64,000 nucleotides of DNA from Actimicrobium sp034313845. Lineage in GTDB: Bacteria; Pseudomonadota; Gammaproteobacteria; Burkholderiales; Burkholderiaceae_D. Of the stretch, positions 1-10,123 are shown piece after piece. The stretch's first letter is position 1, and every line of letters starts with the position of its first letter. The stretch lies in assembly GCF_034313845.1 (NCBI RefSeq), contig NZ_JAVIWN010000008.1. One strand, 5' to 3'. The notes below the pieces were generated by a model. The model saw only the letters and a list, made by a program, of their open reading frames with translations. It was not told where the DNA came from and made no database searches. Position numbers and translations under genes: made by a program.

Positions 1-2234
1 GAAATAGCGCATGGGCGGTAAGATTGTCGCTTCACATCTTTGCGGCAACGAGACTTCGGACCAGCACTATGACAGGCCGAGCTGTTCTCAGGCCCTGAAG
101 ATGTAATACCAACACCGCCGTGATGCGCGGATATGATGACAGGCCGTGCTACTTTTCTACCACGCCCCCACCCCTCTGATGGGAATCCGCCTTCTCTTCC
201 GCCCGCCTTTGGCATGACGAGGATAAAATGTGACTATATTCCTCCAGCTCAGTTGAAGGGTCACAAGGCACCGTTGCTGGGGTTTTCATCTGGAAGGGCA
301 GGGATGGCCATGGGGACATGAGCACTGCCCTGTTCTGGCCAATCCTTAAGATTAGTCCTCTTCTGCTGTGTTCTCTGAGAACATGTGAGCCAAACTCCTC
401 TCAGGCAATTCTCCATAATGAACTCCATTACTTCAGGCTTGATGATAAGTAAACGGGTAATTACATCTTCGTTTGAGGCCTTCAGGATAGACAGACAGCA
501 GTAACTAGTGTTTCATCTTCATTCATTCAACACTTCATATGGCAATCAAGCGCTTTGACGCCTTTCTTCTTCATTTCTTCAAGCGCTTTCACACAGAAGT
601 AGACAGTAATCTCAGAATAATGTTTCCTTTGTGAATCAGCAGAGCTCTGCAGATGTTCGTAGACCAGTTCTAAGACTCTTTAGTATTTGGATAGCTCTGA
701 TTTCAATCCTTCGAAGCGGTAAATCTTCCCATAAACACAGAAGCATTCTCAGTCAGAATTTCCTTTGTGATGTGTGTCCATCTCCCAGAGCCAATTGAAC
801 CTTTGCTTGATTGAGGAGATGCAGTAGAAGTGATAGTATCATTTGCATGTGAATCTCAGCCCTTTGAGGCCTTCGTTGGAAGCGGGATAATGTCAGCAGA
901 AGACTCTCAATCATCACAATCTCTTAGCATGTGTGTGTACTCAATGCAATTGTAGATACCTTCCTTTCAGATTCTACCCTTGTATGCCTGTGACTCAGGA
1001 CTCAGCTATCCCAGCTATCAGGGAATATGGTGATATGCTGAAACGAATCCTTTAACCTTTTCAAACAATGAAACCTTCTGAATTCAACAAAGATTTTACC
1101 GTGCAGAGCAGGGCTAATCGTTTCTGAGAATGCTTCTCATTCAGCAGTTTTATTGCAAACAGCTGTGTCCATCTTCTCAGATGCAGAGAATCCTTGGCTG
1201 CTTTTCAAAATTCTGCCATGGATTCTCATGAAGACCACCACTGATTAATCATGTCCTGTGAGTTACTTTGCTCCACTATGAGATACACACAATGCACACA
1301 ATTCTGCTCCCCATGACCATTTCATATGCACGGATGTGTATATTCAGTCAATTGCCGTCATTCAGAAGGAGAGCGAATAACGCTTCCACTGGAATGTCTC
1401 AGGACGTTTTGTGCCACCATGCCATCAGTGGCGGGAAGCCTGGCAGGCTCGTTCAGGCCGCCTCGTCTTTCAAACATCGAAGGAAGCAGTGGTGGGCCGT
1501 GTGGGCCCAGCCAAAATCCCGAATCTGCGTTATCTTTGGATGCTTGCTCACTGAATGGACCCAAGTTCATGGGACAGGAAGAGCACTCGTAATGTGGTCC
1601 ATCTGTCTTGCCGCTCTTGGGCAGGGCTGGCACTGGGACCTCAGATGTTGTCGAAGGACTCAGCAGACCCAGAACAACCCAGCACCCATTTGGGTGTCTA
1701 ACTCTTATGAATGTCTTCTTACCACACTGTCTGAATCACTGATGACTGGCATTCTCATCCCACTTGCACAACTGGCACCAACACAGCAACAATCTTGGCT
1801 CTGTTAGAAGCAGGCCCAGGCAGATCCTGGCCTTGCCAGTAGTGTGGCAACCCAGCAGACCTGCTGTCCTGGTGAGAACTGGTCATTTCAGCTGTACTCA
1901 GACCATGTTGACCTATCCATTGAATGATTGAACAGATGGATCATCAGCATTTGCCATCAGCAGTCAGACATGAATGCCACCATCTCCATGTCCTTTCTCA
2001 TCTGGTGGGCAGCTGTGAGTGGATGGGTGCCTCCTCCTCATTTGTCATTCATATGATCTCAGCATGGGAGAGTGGACTCATTTCTGCATTGCTTCTGTCA
2101 CCCAGCTGTTTCAGTGTCTCCTCCTGCCTGTTGGTCTGTTCAGCTCCTTCAGCATTGGTGGCCTTGCTGTGAATAACTGAACATGGCATGTGTGACCTCT
2201 CTGCAGACCTTCATGTGCTTCTCATCCCAGACAC
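1..2234. other. Eukaryote-like, non-bacterial-looking sequence
   Basis: This stretch is visibly lower in GC than the rest and stops occur often in all frames. It shows no bacterial coding pattern, no Shine-Dalgarno-plus-start arrangement and no recognisable protein family. Short open frames (for example one at 1268-1807) read as unstructured and do not resemble any family I know. The style, with CA/TG-rich mixed-composition text, resembles vertebrate or other eukaryotic non-coding DNA. It ends at a short alternating CG run (2239-2250), after which bacterial coding sequence begins. An assembly chimera or a host/bacterium contaminant join is the simplest reading; I cannot name the source organism. 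Confidence 0.55.
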
Positions 2235-2298
2235 GAATACGCGCGCGCGCGTTATCGTAAAAGGGATACATCTGCCGCCCGGTGCTGTTCGGCGTGCC

Positions 2299-2970
2299 AT
2301 CAGTCCATATCTGTTTTTCTGGCAGGCTTCACAGGAAGTCGAAGACCAACGGGCCGATCCGCGTGCGCAGCCATTGGTCACTGCGCCCGAGCAGGCGTCC
2401 AAGGGACTGCGACGCATCAAGATCGATACCCTGATCGGCATGGGCTTTTCGAATCTGGTAGCGTTCTTCATCATCCTCACCACCGCGGTCACGCTGAACG
2501 TGCACGGCATCACCGACATCCAGAGTTCGGCACAAGCGGCAACGGCACTGCGGCCGATTGCCGGCGAGTTCGCCTTTCTTCTGTTTAGCGCCGGCATTAT
2601 CGGCACCGGCCTGCTCGCCATTCCGGTACTGGCCGGATCGTCCGCCTATGCGATGGCTGGCGCATTCAACTGGAAGAACAGCCTGGAAGACACGCCACTC
2701 AACGCCAAAGCCTTTTATGGAATCATTGCCGTATCCACGCTGATCGGTATCGCGCTGGGATTCACCGCCATCGACCCGATCAAGGCGCTGTACTGGAGTG
2801 CAGTCATCAACGGTGTCATTTCGGTGCCCATCATGGCTGTGATGATGTTGATGGCGGTACGACCCGAGATCATGGGCCGGTTCACGATTACCGCTCGCCT
2901 GCGCCTACTCGGCTGGCTGGCCACGACGATGATGGCCCTCGCCGTGCTCGCCATGCTGGCGACACAGTAG
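2299..2970 (+). pseudogene. 3' part of an NRAMP-type divalent metal transporter
   Basis: The frame begins to match the family at ISPYLFFWQASQEVE, a signature of a bacterial NRAMP-related transporter subgroup, and continues to the natural C-terminus. Five hydrophobic segments follow: LIGMGFSNLVAFFIILTTAV, then one around FSAGIIGTGLLAIPVL, one around IIAVSTLIGIALGF, one around VISVPIMAVMMLMAV and a last one before the stop. Such proteins move Mn2+, Fe2+ or Mg2+ across the inner membrane using the proton gradient. The N-terminal half is missing: upstream the frame runs into the CG-repeat junction and eukaryote-like DNA. The open frame can be followed back to 2188 but that part is not transporter-like. 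The family call is strong; the substrate is unknown. Confidence 0.8.
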
Positions 2971-2975
2971 GTGGA

Positions 2976-3005
2976 TGGGTAGCAGCAATGCGCTGTTGCT
3001 ACCCA
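2976..3005 (+). terminator. Hairpin downstream of the transporter
   Basis: TGGGTAGCA at 2976-2984 pairs with TGCTACCCA at 2997-3005, a 9-bp stem placed 5 bp after the transporter stop. No clear T-run follows, so it may be a weak terminator or an mRNA-stabilising 3' hairpin. Confidence 0.45.
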
Positions 3006-3423
3006 CCCAGTTAAGGGCTTACTTTGTTCACCGTCAAAATTTGGTTGAAATGTGTCGAATTATTGGCATGGCGAACAATCGCCCAGCCATGGAATGATTC
3101 CCATAATGCAGCGCCTAAGATCGTGGTACGCTGATCTACTTGAACTTGTTGGTAGTGGTTTCGCTTCGCAGCACCCTATCAGAGTTGGGTGTTGCACTTC
3201 AGTTTAGAGACCGCCCTTAGGGAATTTACAGTGGTGATATTTTTCCCGAGATGCACTCCGGTAGGACGTCTCTATTCTTTCAAGTAAGGCAATTGATGGC
3301 ATCCGATCCTGATCAACATGGCGCCGACCGACAGCTTCGACAAAGCTGTCGTCTTGAGTTCATTGACCCTCCATGGCAAGTCGCGACTGGACGCTGAAAA
3401 ATCAGCACGCTGACTCGTGCACG
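3006..3423. other. Intergenic, nothing recognised
   Basis: About 420 bp without a convincing gene, repeat or RNA. It lies between the 3' ends of two convergent genes. Confidence 0.5.
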
Positions 3424-4494
3424 TTATTTGGGCCGTGGCTTCGTCAGATCCTTGTCGGGCTGACTCAGCGTCCCTTGCCTTAGCTCGCCTACTGCCCTGG
3501 CAACTGCTCGTGCAACATTACGGACTTCGTCCTGCACCGCCAGATCCTTGTCCAGCGTCGCGTGGCTATCTGCATAGGACTCGTAATACCCAATGTAGCG
3601 ATCCAACCGTGCGCCCGCTCCCGCATCGATCAGCCCCATCCAGTCGAGCCAATCAGACAGGCTGCGGCGTACGCCTTCGATGCCAGCCACGTCGCCATGA
3701 ACAACCAGCCCGTAAGCTCGACCTGCCAGATGTTTCGGGTAGTTCCATCCGGCCAGTTCAATAGCCTTCGCTTTTTCGGCATTTTTTCCGCTGGTGGAGG
3801 TGGGGTCGGGATTGCCACCGTCGGCACAGACCAGACGGTCAATCATCAGCTTCAGGACACCCGGCGTCTGATACCAGTACACCGGTGTGAGGATGATGAC
3901 CGCATGTGCTGCGACCCATTTCTGGTAGATGTCCGCCATCCAGTCGTTGGTCTGCCGCTGCCCGTGATTCGGGTAGCAGCTGCAAGGCCAGTGGCACAAG
4001 GGTATCGCCGTTGATGCGCACCCTTTGCAGGGATGAATATGTTTGTCGTAATCCGATGTCAGCAAGCTCAGATCGAGCAGATCCACCTCGATGTGCTGCG
4101 CCTCCAGGATCTCTTGTGCCAGGCAGGTTAGGCGCCAGGTTTTTGATATCTCGCTGGGGCAGCTGCCGTCATTGCGTGCCGAGCCGCAAATCAGCAGGAC
4201 ACGCGATGGCGTGCGAGCGTCTTTTTGCTGGATTTCGAGTGCAGCGAGCTGCTTGCTGTCGGCTTTCCACTGCGCCGAGAGGTCGTAATCGGGATCTGCA
4301 AAGCCGGGTCCGGCCTTTTCTGTGACGGGGGATTTATGGCCTTCCACATAGTTGGTCCAGGCAACCTGTTCGACGCTTGACAGCGCATCCTTGACCGTAT
4401 CGAACGCCGGATCGGCGAAAGACCGCTGGAATTGCAGATGAAATTCATCTCGCCCAAGTGGGGGCGGGGCTTGGCCTGTGCGAGGCTTGGTCAT
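3424..4494 (-). CDS. Flavodoxin-fold NAD(P)H-dependent FMN reductase-like protein
   Basis: A 356-residue protein. Residues about 98-112 (RVLLICGSARNDGSCPSE) form the first strand and phosphate-binding loop of a flavodoxin-like fold, and PVYWYQTPGVLKLMIDR further on is the typical flavin-site segment of the NADPH-dependent FMN reductase family. A CxxC-like stretch (PCKGC) and several more cysteines sit between them. The first 95 residues are a poorly conserved extension unusual for a family of about 200 residues. Probably a cytosolic flavin-dependent oxidoreductase acting on quinones or similar compounds; the substrate cannot be read from the sequence. It stands alone, convergent with the transporter. 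Start ATG at 4494; no strong ribosome site is visible. Confidence 0.7.
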   Translation of the reverse strand: MTKPRTGQAPPPLGRDEFHLQFQRSFADPAFDTVKDALSSVEQVAWTNYVEGHKSPVTEKAGPGFADPDYDLSAQWKADSKQLAALEIQQKDARTPSRVLLICGSARNDGSCPSEISKTWRLTCLAQEILEAQHIEVDLLDLSLLTSDYDKHIHPCKGCASTAIPLCHWPCSCYPNHGQRQTNDWMADIYQKWVAAHAVIILTPVYWYQTPGVLKLMIDRLVCADGGNPDPTSTSGKNAEKAKAIELAGWNYPKHLAGRAYGLVVHGDVAGIEGVRRSLSDWLDWMGLIDAGAGARLDRYIGYYESYADSHATLDKDLAVQDEVRNVARAVARAVGELRQGTLSQPDKDLTKPRPK

Positions 4495-4623
4495 GGCGTC
4501 TCCCGTTCAATACGAAGAGTTTTATTCTTTATCGAATATTTGCCTGAGTCTGTCTGCCAGCGCACACGGCGCGATCATTAACCTCGGCCATGAAGCAGCG
4601 TCGGATCTATATCGGGCTCGTCA

Positions 4624-4837
4624 CTATTTTGCCGAACGGCAGGTTACTAACCCAGCCAGTGCCGCTAGCCATCCCAGCTCAGCTTCAACCCAGCTCAGCT
4701 TCAACCCAGTCGGCAACAGGAAGCCATACAAGATCCGGTAAAACACCTTGGCATCGATCCGGTCATCCATCCACGCACCCAGCCTGACGCCAATCGGTGC
4801 CAGTGGCGACAGCACTACCGCCGTGGCGAGGTTGTCC
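4624..4837 (-). pseudogene. C-terminal remnant of a TauE/SafE sulfite exporter-like permease
   Basis: The minus frame reads VVLSPLAPIGVRLGAWMDD, then RIDAKVFYRILYGFLLPTGLKL, which is the closing transmembrane helix region of TauE/SafE family (DUF81) permeases: an LAPLG loop, a conserved YR and a final hydrophobic helix ending TGLKL. Only about 70 codons remain. The upstream part is replaced abruptly by an IS66 terminus at 4838, so the gene was cut by that element and the rest has been lost. Confidence 0.6.
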
Positions 4838-5050
4838 GTAAGTGTCCAGCCACGGCATCTTTCGTCTGATAGAACAACGCGGCATGCTCGCGTATTTCTA
4901 ATCAGGCGAGTACGAGCATGGACAATCACGAGCAATCGATCGTTGCAATTCCTCTGAATATTGGCAGGAGACCCAATTTTACTGGCCTCTTTAAGCGAGA
5001 GTTGGTTGAGCAAACATCATGGCCCGATATATCGGTCCCCGAAACATAGC
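4838..5050 (+). mobile_element. Remnant of the left end of an IS66 element
   Basis: The sequence begins with GTAAG, typical of IS66 ends, and matches the end of the IS66 copy at 55345-56905, which lies in the opposite orientation. It includes the first part of TnpA (MDNHEQSIVAI, then GLFKRELVEQ). Similarity stops near 5050 and the rest of the transposase is gone. Point differences relative to the other copy show it is an old relic. Confidence 0.75.
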
Positions 5051-5124
5051 CTAAACCGCTGTTTCATATCGTGGGCCCACTTTAGTGAGATACTTGGTGA
5101 GATTTCAATGAAGAAGACTGGTCT

Positions 5125-8100
5125 ATGCTTACCGCACCGATACCATTGGACGAACCGGAGCGCTTGCGAGCGCTGGAGCTACTCGACGTTCTTGACTCCG
5201 CGTCCGAGCGCGAGTTCGACGTGCTGGTGGCAACTGCTGCTTTGGTGTGCGGCGTCCCAATCTCGTTGGTCAGCCTGATCGACCACGACCGGCAATGGTT
5301 TAAGGCCAATGTAGGCCTACCAAGCTTGACCGAGACGCCCCGTGACGGGGCGTTCTGTGCCCACGCGATTCTGGACGATGGCATCTTCGAAGTGCCCGAT
5401 ACCCTGGCAGACCCTCGCTTTGCCGACAATCCGCTGGTGACCACGGTGCCCGACATCCGCTTCTACGCCGGCGCCACACTACGCTTGAGCGACGGCGCCC
5501 ACGTTGGCACACTGTGCGTGATTGACCGTGTGCCTCGGCAACTCAGCCAGCAGCAGCGCGAGGCGCTGCGCCTGCTGTCGATTGCTGTTGTCCAGGCGCT
5601 GGAATCACGTCGCATGGCACGGGCTTTTTTGGCCAGTGAAGCCCGTTTTCGTACGCTCAGCGAGTCATCGCCGTTAGGCGTGTTCGCCACTGACGCAGCC
5701 GGCGCCTGTACTTACACCAATGCGCGCTGGCAAGCCATCTACGGCCTAAGCGAGGCCGATGCCTTAGGCGACGGCTGGAGCCACACACTGCATGCCGACG
5801 ACAAAGCCGCTGTCTTCGCCCATTGGCAGCACTCAGTAAAGCTGAAACAAGAATTCGACATGGAGTTCCGGGTCCGCCGCTACGACGGCACGGTGCGCCA
5901 TGTACGCTCAGTTGCGCGTGCCTTACTGGATAGCGATGACGGGATCACTGGCTACGTGGGTTCGGTGGAGGACATCACCGAGCGCTTGGCGTCGCGCCGT
6001 GCACTCGACGAAGAACGCGAGGGCCAAACAGCGATCATTCAGGGCACCGGCGCGGGCACCTGGGAATGGAACGTTCAGACTGGCGAGACGCGCTTTAATG
6101 AACGCTGGGCCGAGATTGTCGGGTTCACCTTGGACGAGCTTTCCACCACAACTATCCAAACTTGGGCCGATTTGGCCCACCCCGATGACATAGCGCGATC
6201 CAGTGCGCTGCTTCAGACGCACTTTGCGGGTGAGACGCCGTACTACGAGTGCGAGGCACGCATGCGCCACCGCGGCGGCCACTGGGTCTGGGTGTACACC
6301 CGCGGCAAGGTGCTGACTCACAGCACCGAGGGCCAGCCCGAGTGGATGTTCGGTATCCACCTGGACATCACCTTACGCAAGGTCCAGGAAGACCGGTTGC
6401 GCAAGAGCGAGGAATTGCTCAACCGCACGGGCGCGCTGGCCCAGGTCGGAGGTTGGGAGGTGGACATTGCCAGCGGCAGCATCCACTGGTCCGAGCAGAC
6501 CTGTCGCATCCACGGTGTGGAGCCCGGCTACCAGCCCCAGCTGGCCGAGGCAATCGACTTCTATGCGCCGGAGGCGCGCCCCGTCATCGAAGCGGCCGTG
6601 GCGCGGGCCATGGCAGGCGGCACGGACTGGGACCTGGAACTACCGCTCATCCAGAAGGGCGGTTGCAAAATCTGGGTGCGTGCAGTGGGCTATGCGGAGT
6701 TCGAGGGCGAAAAGCCTGTGCGGCTGTTCGGCGCATTCCAAAACATCACCCAGCGCGTCCACGATCGCCTGGCTTTAGAAGCAGCTCAACAGCGCGTCAC
6801 GCTGGCAACCAAAGCCGGTGGTATCGGGATGTGGGAGCTGAACGTGCAAACCGGCGTAATCACCTGCAATGCACTGATGTACTCGCTATACGGTCTGCCT
6901 GAGGGATTGGGTACGGACGCCTACGAGCTCTGGGCTCGCCACCTTCACCCCGCCGATCAAATCCGAGCCCAGCTGGAGTTCAAGTCTTCCTTGAAAAGCG
7001 ACGCCGACTTTCGCTCCGAGTATCGTGTAATCTGGAGCGATGGCTCGGTGCACTTTCTCCGTTTCGCTGGCAGTTTCATGCGTGACGCTGCGGGCCAGGC
7101 TCTGCGCATGGTGGGCGTGAATTGGGATGTGACGCCACTGCGCGAGCTCGCCAACCAACTGGTCGAACAACACGAGCTCTTGCGCGTGACTCTGCAGTCG
7201 ATCGGCGACGCGGTGATCACCACCGACGCGCACAGCCAGGTGACCTGGTTGAACCCGGTGGCCGAGCGCATGACCGGCTGGCTTTCCGGCGAAGCGCTCG
7301 GACGGCCACTGACCCAAGTCTTCCACATCGTCAACGAAGAAACGCGCCTACCCACCGAGAACCCCGTGGCCACCTGCCTGGCGCAGGGCAAGATCGTGGG
7401 CCTGGCCAACCACACGGTGCTTATTTCGCGTAATGGTGACGAGTTCGGCATCGAGGATTCTGCTGCGCCGATCCGCAACCCCGGTGGCGACGTGCTCGGC
7501 GTCGTGCTGGTCTTTCACGACGTGACCGAACAGAGACGCCTGTCCGGCGAGATGAGCTACCGCGCCACGCACGACGCTCTCACGGGACTGGTCAACCGGG
7601 CCGAGTTCGAGACCCGGTTGCGCCGCACGCTGGACAAGGCCCATGAGGAACACAGCGAACACGCTTTACTATACATTGACCTCGACGAGTTCAAGCTCGT
7701 GAACGACGCCTGCGGGCATTTTGTGGGCGACCAGCTCCTGCAGCAGATGGCCAAGCTGCTGAGCGAAGCCGTGCGTGTGTGCGACACGCTGGCTCGCCTG
7801 GGGGGTGACGAATTTGCAGTCATCCTGGAGCACTGCTCGTCCGACCAGGCCCAGCGCGTGGCACAGCAGATTTGCGACCGCATGGAGCAGTTCAGGTTCC
7901 TGCACGGCGAGCGCCGCTTTCGGATCGGCGCCAGCATCGGCTTGGTGCCTGTGGACAACCGCTGGGCCAGCACGGCCGCCGTCATGCAAGCGGCAGACAC
8001 CTCGTGCTACGCCGCCAAGGAAGCGGGCCGCAACCGCGTGCATCCTTGGTTCGATACCGACCAGGCCATGCACGCACGCCATGGCGAAATGCAGTGGGCC

Positions 8101-8862
8101 ACACGGCTGGAGCAAGCGCTGGATGAAGACCGGTTCGTGCTTTATGCGCAGCGTATCGAAGCACTTAGCGAGGGCTCCACGGGGCTGCACGCGGAAGTGC
8201 TGATCCGCTTGCTGAACAGCGATGGCAGCCTGATCCAGCCGGGGGCCTTCCTGCCAGCGGCAGAGCGCTTCCACATGGCCACGCGTATCGACCGCTGGGT
8301 ACTCAAGCGCGCCGTGCAGCAGATCCAGGCCATGCCAGATGTGACTGCCCTCGACACTCTTTGCATAAACCTGTCAGGGCAGTCGGTGGGTGACCGGGCG
8401 TTCCACCAGCATGCCATCAGCGCGTTAACCGAAGCCGGCAACGCGGTCTGCCGGCGCATCTGCCTGGAGATAACGGAGACCGCCGCCGTCACCAACATGG
8501 CTGATGCCGCGATCTTCATCGAACAGGTCCGCGCTCTTGGGGCCAGAGTGGCGCTCGATGACTTCGGGGCTGGAGCTTCGTCGTTCGGCTACCTGAAGAC
8601 CCTCAAGATCGATCTGCTTAAGATCGACGGCAGCTTCATACGCGACGTAATCGACGACCCGCTGGACGCTGCCGCTGTGCGCTGTTTTGTTGACGTGGCA
8701 CGGGTGATGGGGGTCAAGACGGTAGCCGAGTTCGTAGACCGGCCTGAAGTTCTGGCGCACGTGCGTGAGATCGGTATCGACTACGCGCAAGGGTTCTTAC
8801 TACATAGACCCGAACCGATTGAGAACCTGTTCGGCGCTGCTACGCGACTCGCGCGGGTCTAA
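5125..8862 (+). CDS. GAF-PAS(x5)-GGDEF-EAL cyclic-di-GMP signalling protein
   Basis: A cytosolic protein of 1245 residues without membrane segments. An N-terminal GAF domain (about 20-165) is followed by about five PAS domains (about 170-815), several with the PAC-type ending such as GYVGSVEDITERL. A diguanylate cyclase domain has an intact GGDEF at 893-897 and an RxxD inhibition site (RVCD) five residues before it. A C-terminal EAL-type domain has DDFGAG at 1145-1150, but the signature reads EVL (1024-1026) instead of EAL. It should therefore make cyclic-di-GMP; hydrolysis is possible but less certain. The ligand of the sensors is unknown. ATG at 5125 is used because the GAF domain starts immediately; only a weak purine-rich stretch precedes it. 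It is a single gene following the IS66 remnant. Confidence 0.9.
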   Translation: MLTAPIPLDEPERLRALELLDVLDSASEREFDVLVATAALVCGVPISLVSLIDHDRQWFKANVGLPSLTETPRDGAFCAHAILDDGIFEVPDTLADPRFADNPLVTTVPDIRFYAGATLRLSDGAHVGTLCVIDRVPRQLSQQQREALRLLSIAVVQALESRRMARAFLASEARFRTLSESSPLGVFATDAAGACTYTNARWQAIYGLSEADALGDGWSHTLHADDKAAVFAHWQHSVKLKQEFDMEFRVRRYDGTVRHVRSVARALLDSDDGITGYVGSVEDITERLASRRALDEEREGQTAIIQGTGAGTWEWNVQTGETRFNERWAEIVGFTLDELSTTTIQTWADLAHPDDIARSSALLQTHFAGETPYYECEARMRHRGGHWVWVYTRGKVLTHSTEGQPEWMFGIHLDITLRKVQEDRLRKSEELLNRTGALAQVGGWEVDIASGSIHWSEQTCRIHGVEPGYQPQLAEAIDFYAPEARPVIEAAVARAMAGGTDWDLELPLIQKGGCKIWVRAVGYAEFEGEKPVRLFGAFQNITQRVHDRLALEAAQQRVTLATKAGGIGMWELNVQTGVITCNALMYSLYGLPEGLGTDAYELWARHLHPADQIRAQLEFKSSLKSDADFRSEYRVIWSDGSVHFLRFAGSFMRDAAGQALRMVGVNWDVTPLRELANQLVEQHELLRVTLQSIGDAVITTDAHSQVTWLNPVAERMTGWLSGEALGRPLTQVFHIVNEETRLPTENPVATCLAQGKIVGLANHTVLISRNGDEFGIEDSAAPIRNPGGDVLGVVLVFHDVTEQRRLSGEMSYRATHDALTGLVNRAEFETRLRRTLDKAHEEHSEHALLYIDLDEFKLVNDACGHFVGDQLLQQMAKLLSEAVRVCDTLARLGGDEFAVILEHCSSDQAQRVAQQICDRMEQFRFLHGERRFRIGASIGLVPVDNRWASTAAVMQAADTSCYAAKEAGRNRVHPWFDTDQAMHARHGEMQWATRLEQALDEDRFVLYAQRIEALSEGSTGLHAEVLIRLLNSDGSLIQPGAFLPAAERFHMATRIDRWVLKRAVQQIQAMPDVTALDTLCINLSGQSVGDRAFHQHAISALTEAGNAVCRRICLEITETAAVTNMADAAIFIEQVRALGARVALDDFGAGASSFGYLKTLKIDLLKIDGSFIRDVIDDPLDAAAVRCFVDVARVMGVKTVAEFVDRPEVLAHVREIGIDYAQGFLLHRPEPIENLFGAATRLARV

Positions 8863-8892
8863 ATCAACGTAGCGGTTTATCGCCACGGCGTA

Positions 8893-9515
8893 GCGTTGGT
8901 GTACTTCAAAGTTGAAGGCGACTGTCCCCAGCCACTGCCAGATTATGCTGTCACTTTTTGACTGAGAACGGAGTTTGGGCGTGCTGCGGCCAGCATGCGG
9001 TTCAACACAGGGACCCCGACGGCAGCCTCGTTTGTTGCGCCGCAAATCCCAGTGAGCGCAGTCGAGGGCTAATCAAGGATTTGTGGCGGCCCATGGTTGT
9101 CTCGACCAAGGCGAGCTGTCCATCGCCAGTGGCGGTTTGCCAGGCCATCCGGCCTTCTGTGTTGATTTTCTCAAGATGACGATCACGCTGATTGGGCGCA
9201 CACGACGCTGTACTAGGAACAGCGGTTTTGTGTGGCGGAATCGTCACTTCGATATTGCCACCATGTTGCGCGATCGTCTGATAGGTAGACGTTCCATCGT
9301 AGGCACCATCGGCGATGATTTTTTTATCTCTTCTTTGATCTGTGCCAGCAGTGGCACCAGTGGCACCACGTGGGACGGGTCATCCGTATTCTGGTCGATG
9401 AGGATCTGCGCCACGACCATGCCACTGTCTGCATCGACCGTCAGATGCAACTTCCGTCACGTCCGGCGCGGCTTCTTACCATGTTTTGCTTCTAGCCATT
9501 GACCTGCACGGAAGT
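8893..9515 (-). mobile_element. Decayed IS5-family element (partial)
   Basis: The left end (GCGTTGGTGTACTTC from 8893) and the reading on the minus strand match the intact IS5-like copy at 24931-26024. Recognisable transposase pieces are MHLTVDADSGMVVAQILIDQ and NQRDRHLEKINTEGRMAWQ, but they lie in different frames, separated by frameshifts. The N-terminal third of the transposase is absent beyond about 9515, so this is a dead fragment. Confidence 0.8.
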
Positions 9516-9603
9516 AAGCGTCCAAGCAAGACATCTTGCATGACGTGATTGTCCCCACTTGTTTTTAAGTGGTGACTTAAGCTGACGCTGCAGCGGTCTC
9601 TTC
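9516..9603. other. Short spacer between two IS elements
   Basis: About 90 bp between the IS5 remnant and the IS66 end. It contains a small hairpin, CCACTT at 9555-9560 pairing with AAGTGG at 9567-9572. No gene is seen. Confidence 0.4.
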
Positions 9604-9640
9604 GTAAGCGCCTCATCAAGGACGTCTGTACAGCACACCA

Positions 9641-10123
9641 ATGACCCGCCAAAGTGGTGCCCACCAAATAGTAGTGGGGACCACTTTGAACACAACCATC
9701 CAATCCGGCAGCCGCAAAGGTCGTCGTAATTATCCGATCGATTTCAAGAAGCAACTGGCGATAGCCGCTTGCGCTCCCGGCGTGTCCGTCGCCCGTCTGG
9801 CCTTGGACAACGGGATCAACGCCAACATGCTGCATAAATGGCGGCGTGCATATCTTGCCAGCGATGTCGGTACACAAGAGACTGCGCCGTCAACATTCAT
9901 GGAAGTCCACATCACGCCTACCACCAACGCTGTGGCACCTGTTGCTGAGCCGGTCTCGGTCCCGGTGCCGGTCGATACTAACGCGCCGAAGGCGATACGG
10001 GGGCACCGACAAACCATCCAGTCTGGCGTCATCGAAATCAGCCTGGCGACCACCACCTTGCGCCTGGAAGGGACGGTCGATGCGGCCATCCTGGCGCAGG
10101 TATTGCGTCACTTCCACCCATGA
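9641..10123 (+). CDS. IS66 accessory protein TnpA
   Basis: A 160-residue protein with an N-terminal helix-turn-helix of the transposase-8/IS66 Orf1 kind (RRNYPIDFKKQLAIAA, then GVSVARLALDNGINANMLHK). Such proteins are required with TnpB and TnpC for IS66 transposition. The C-terminal half is proline- and valine-rich and ends with a segment (IEISLATTTLRLEG) also found in the TnpA of the second IS66 copy. The stop overlaps the tnpB start (ATGA), a coupled arrangement. Confidence 0.85.
   Translation: MTRQSGAHQIVVGTTLNTTIQSGSRKGRRNYPIDFKKQLAIAACAPGVSVARLALDNGINANMLHKWRRAYLASDVGTQETAPSTFMEVHITPTTNAVAPVAEPVSVPVPVDTNAPKAIRGHRQTIQSGVIEISLATTTLRLEGTVDAAILAQVLRHFHP

Noticed and set aside
1268..1807. 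179-codon frame in the first 2 kb
   Set aside because: No ribosome site, no family and composition like eukaryotic non-coding DNA; overlapping frames on both strands are equally open.
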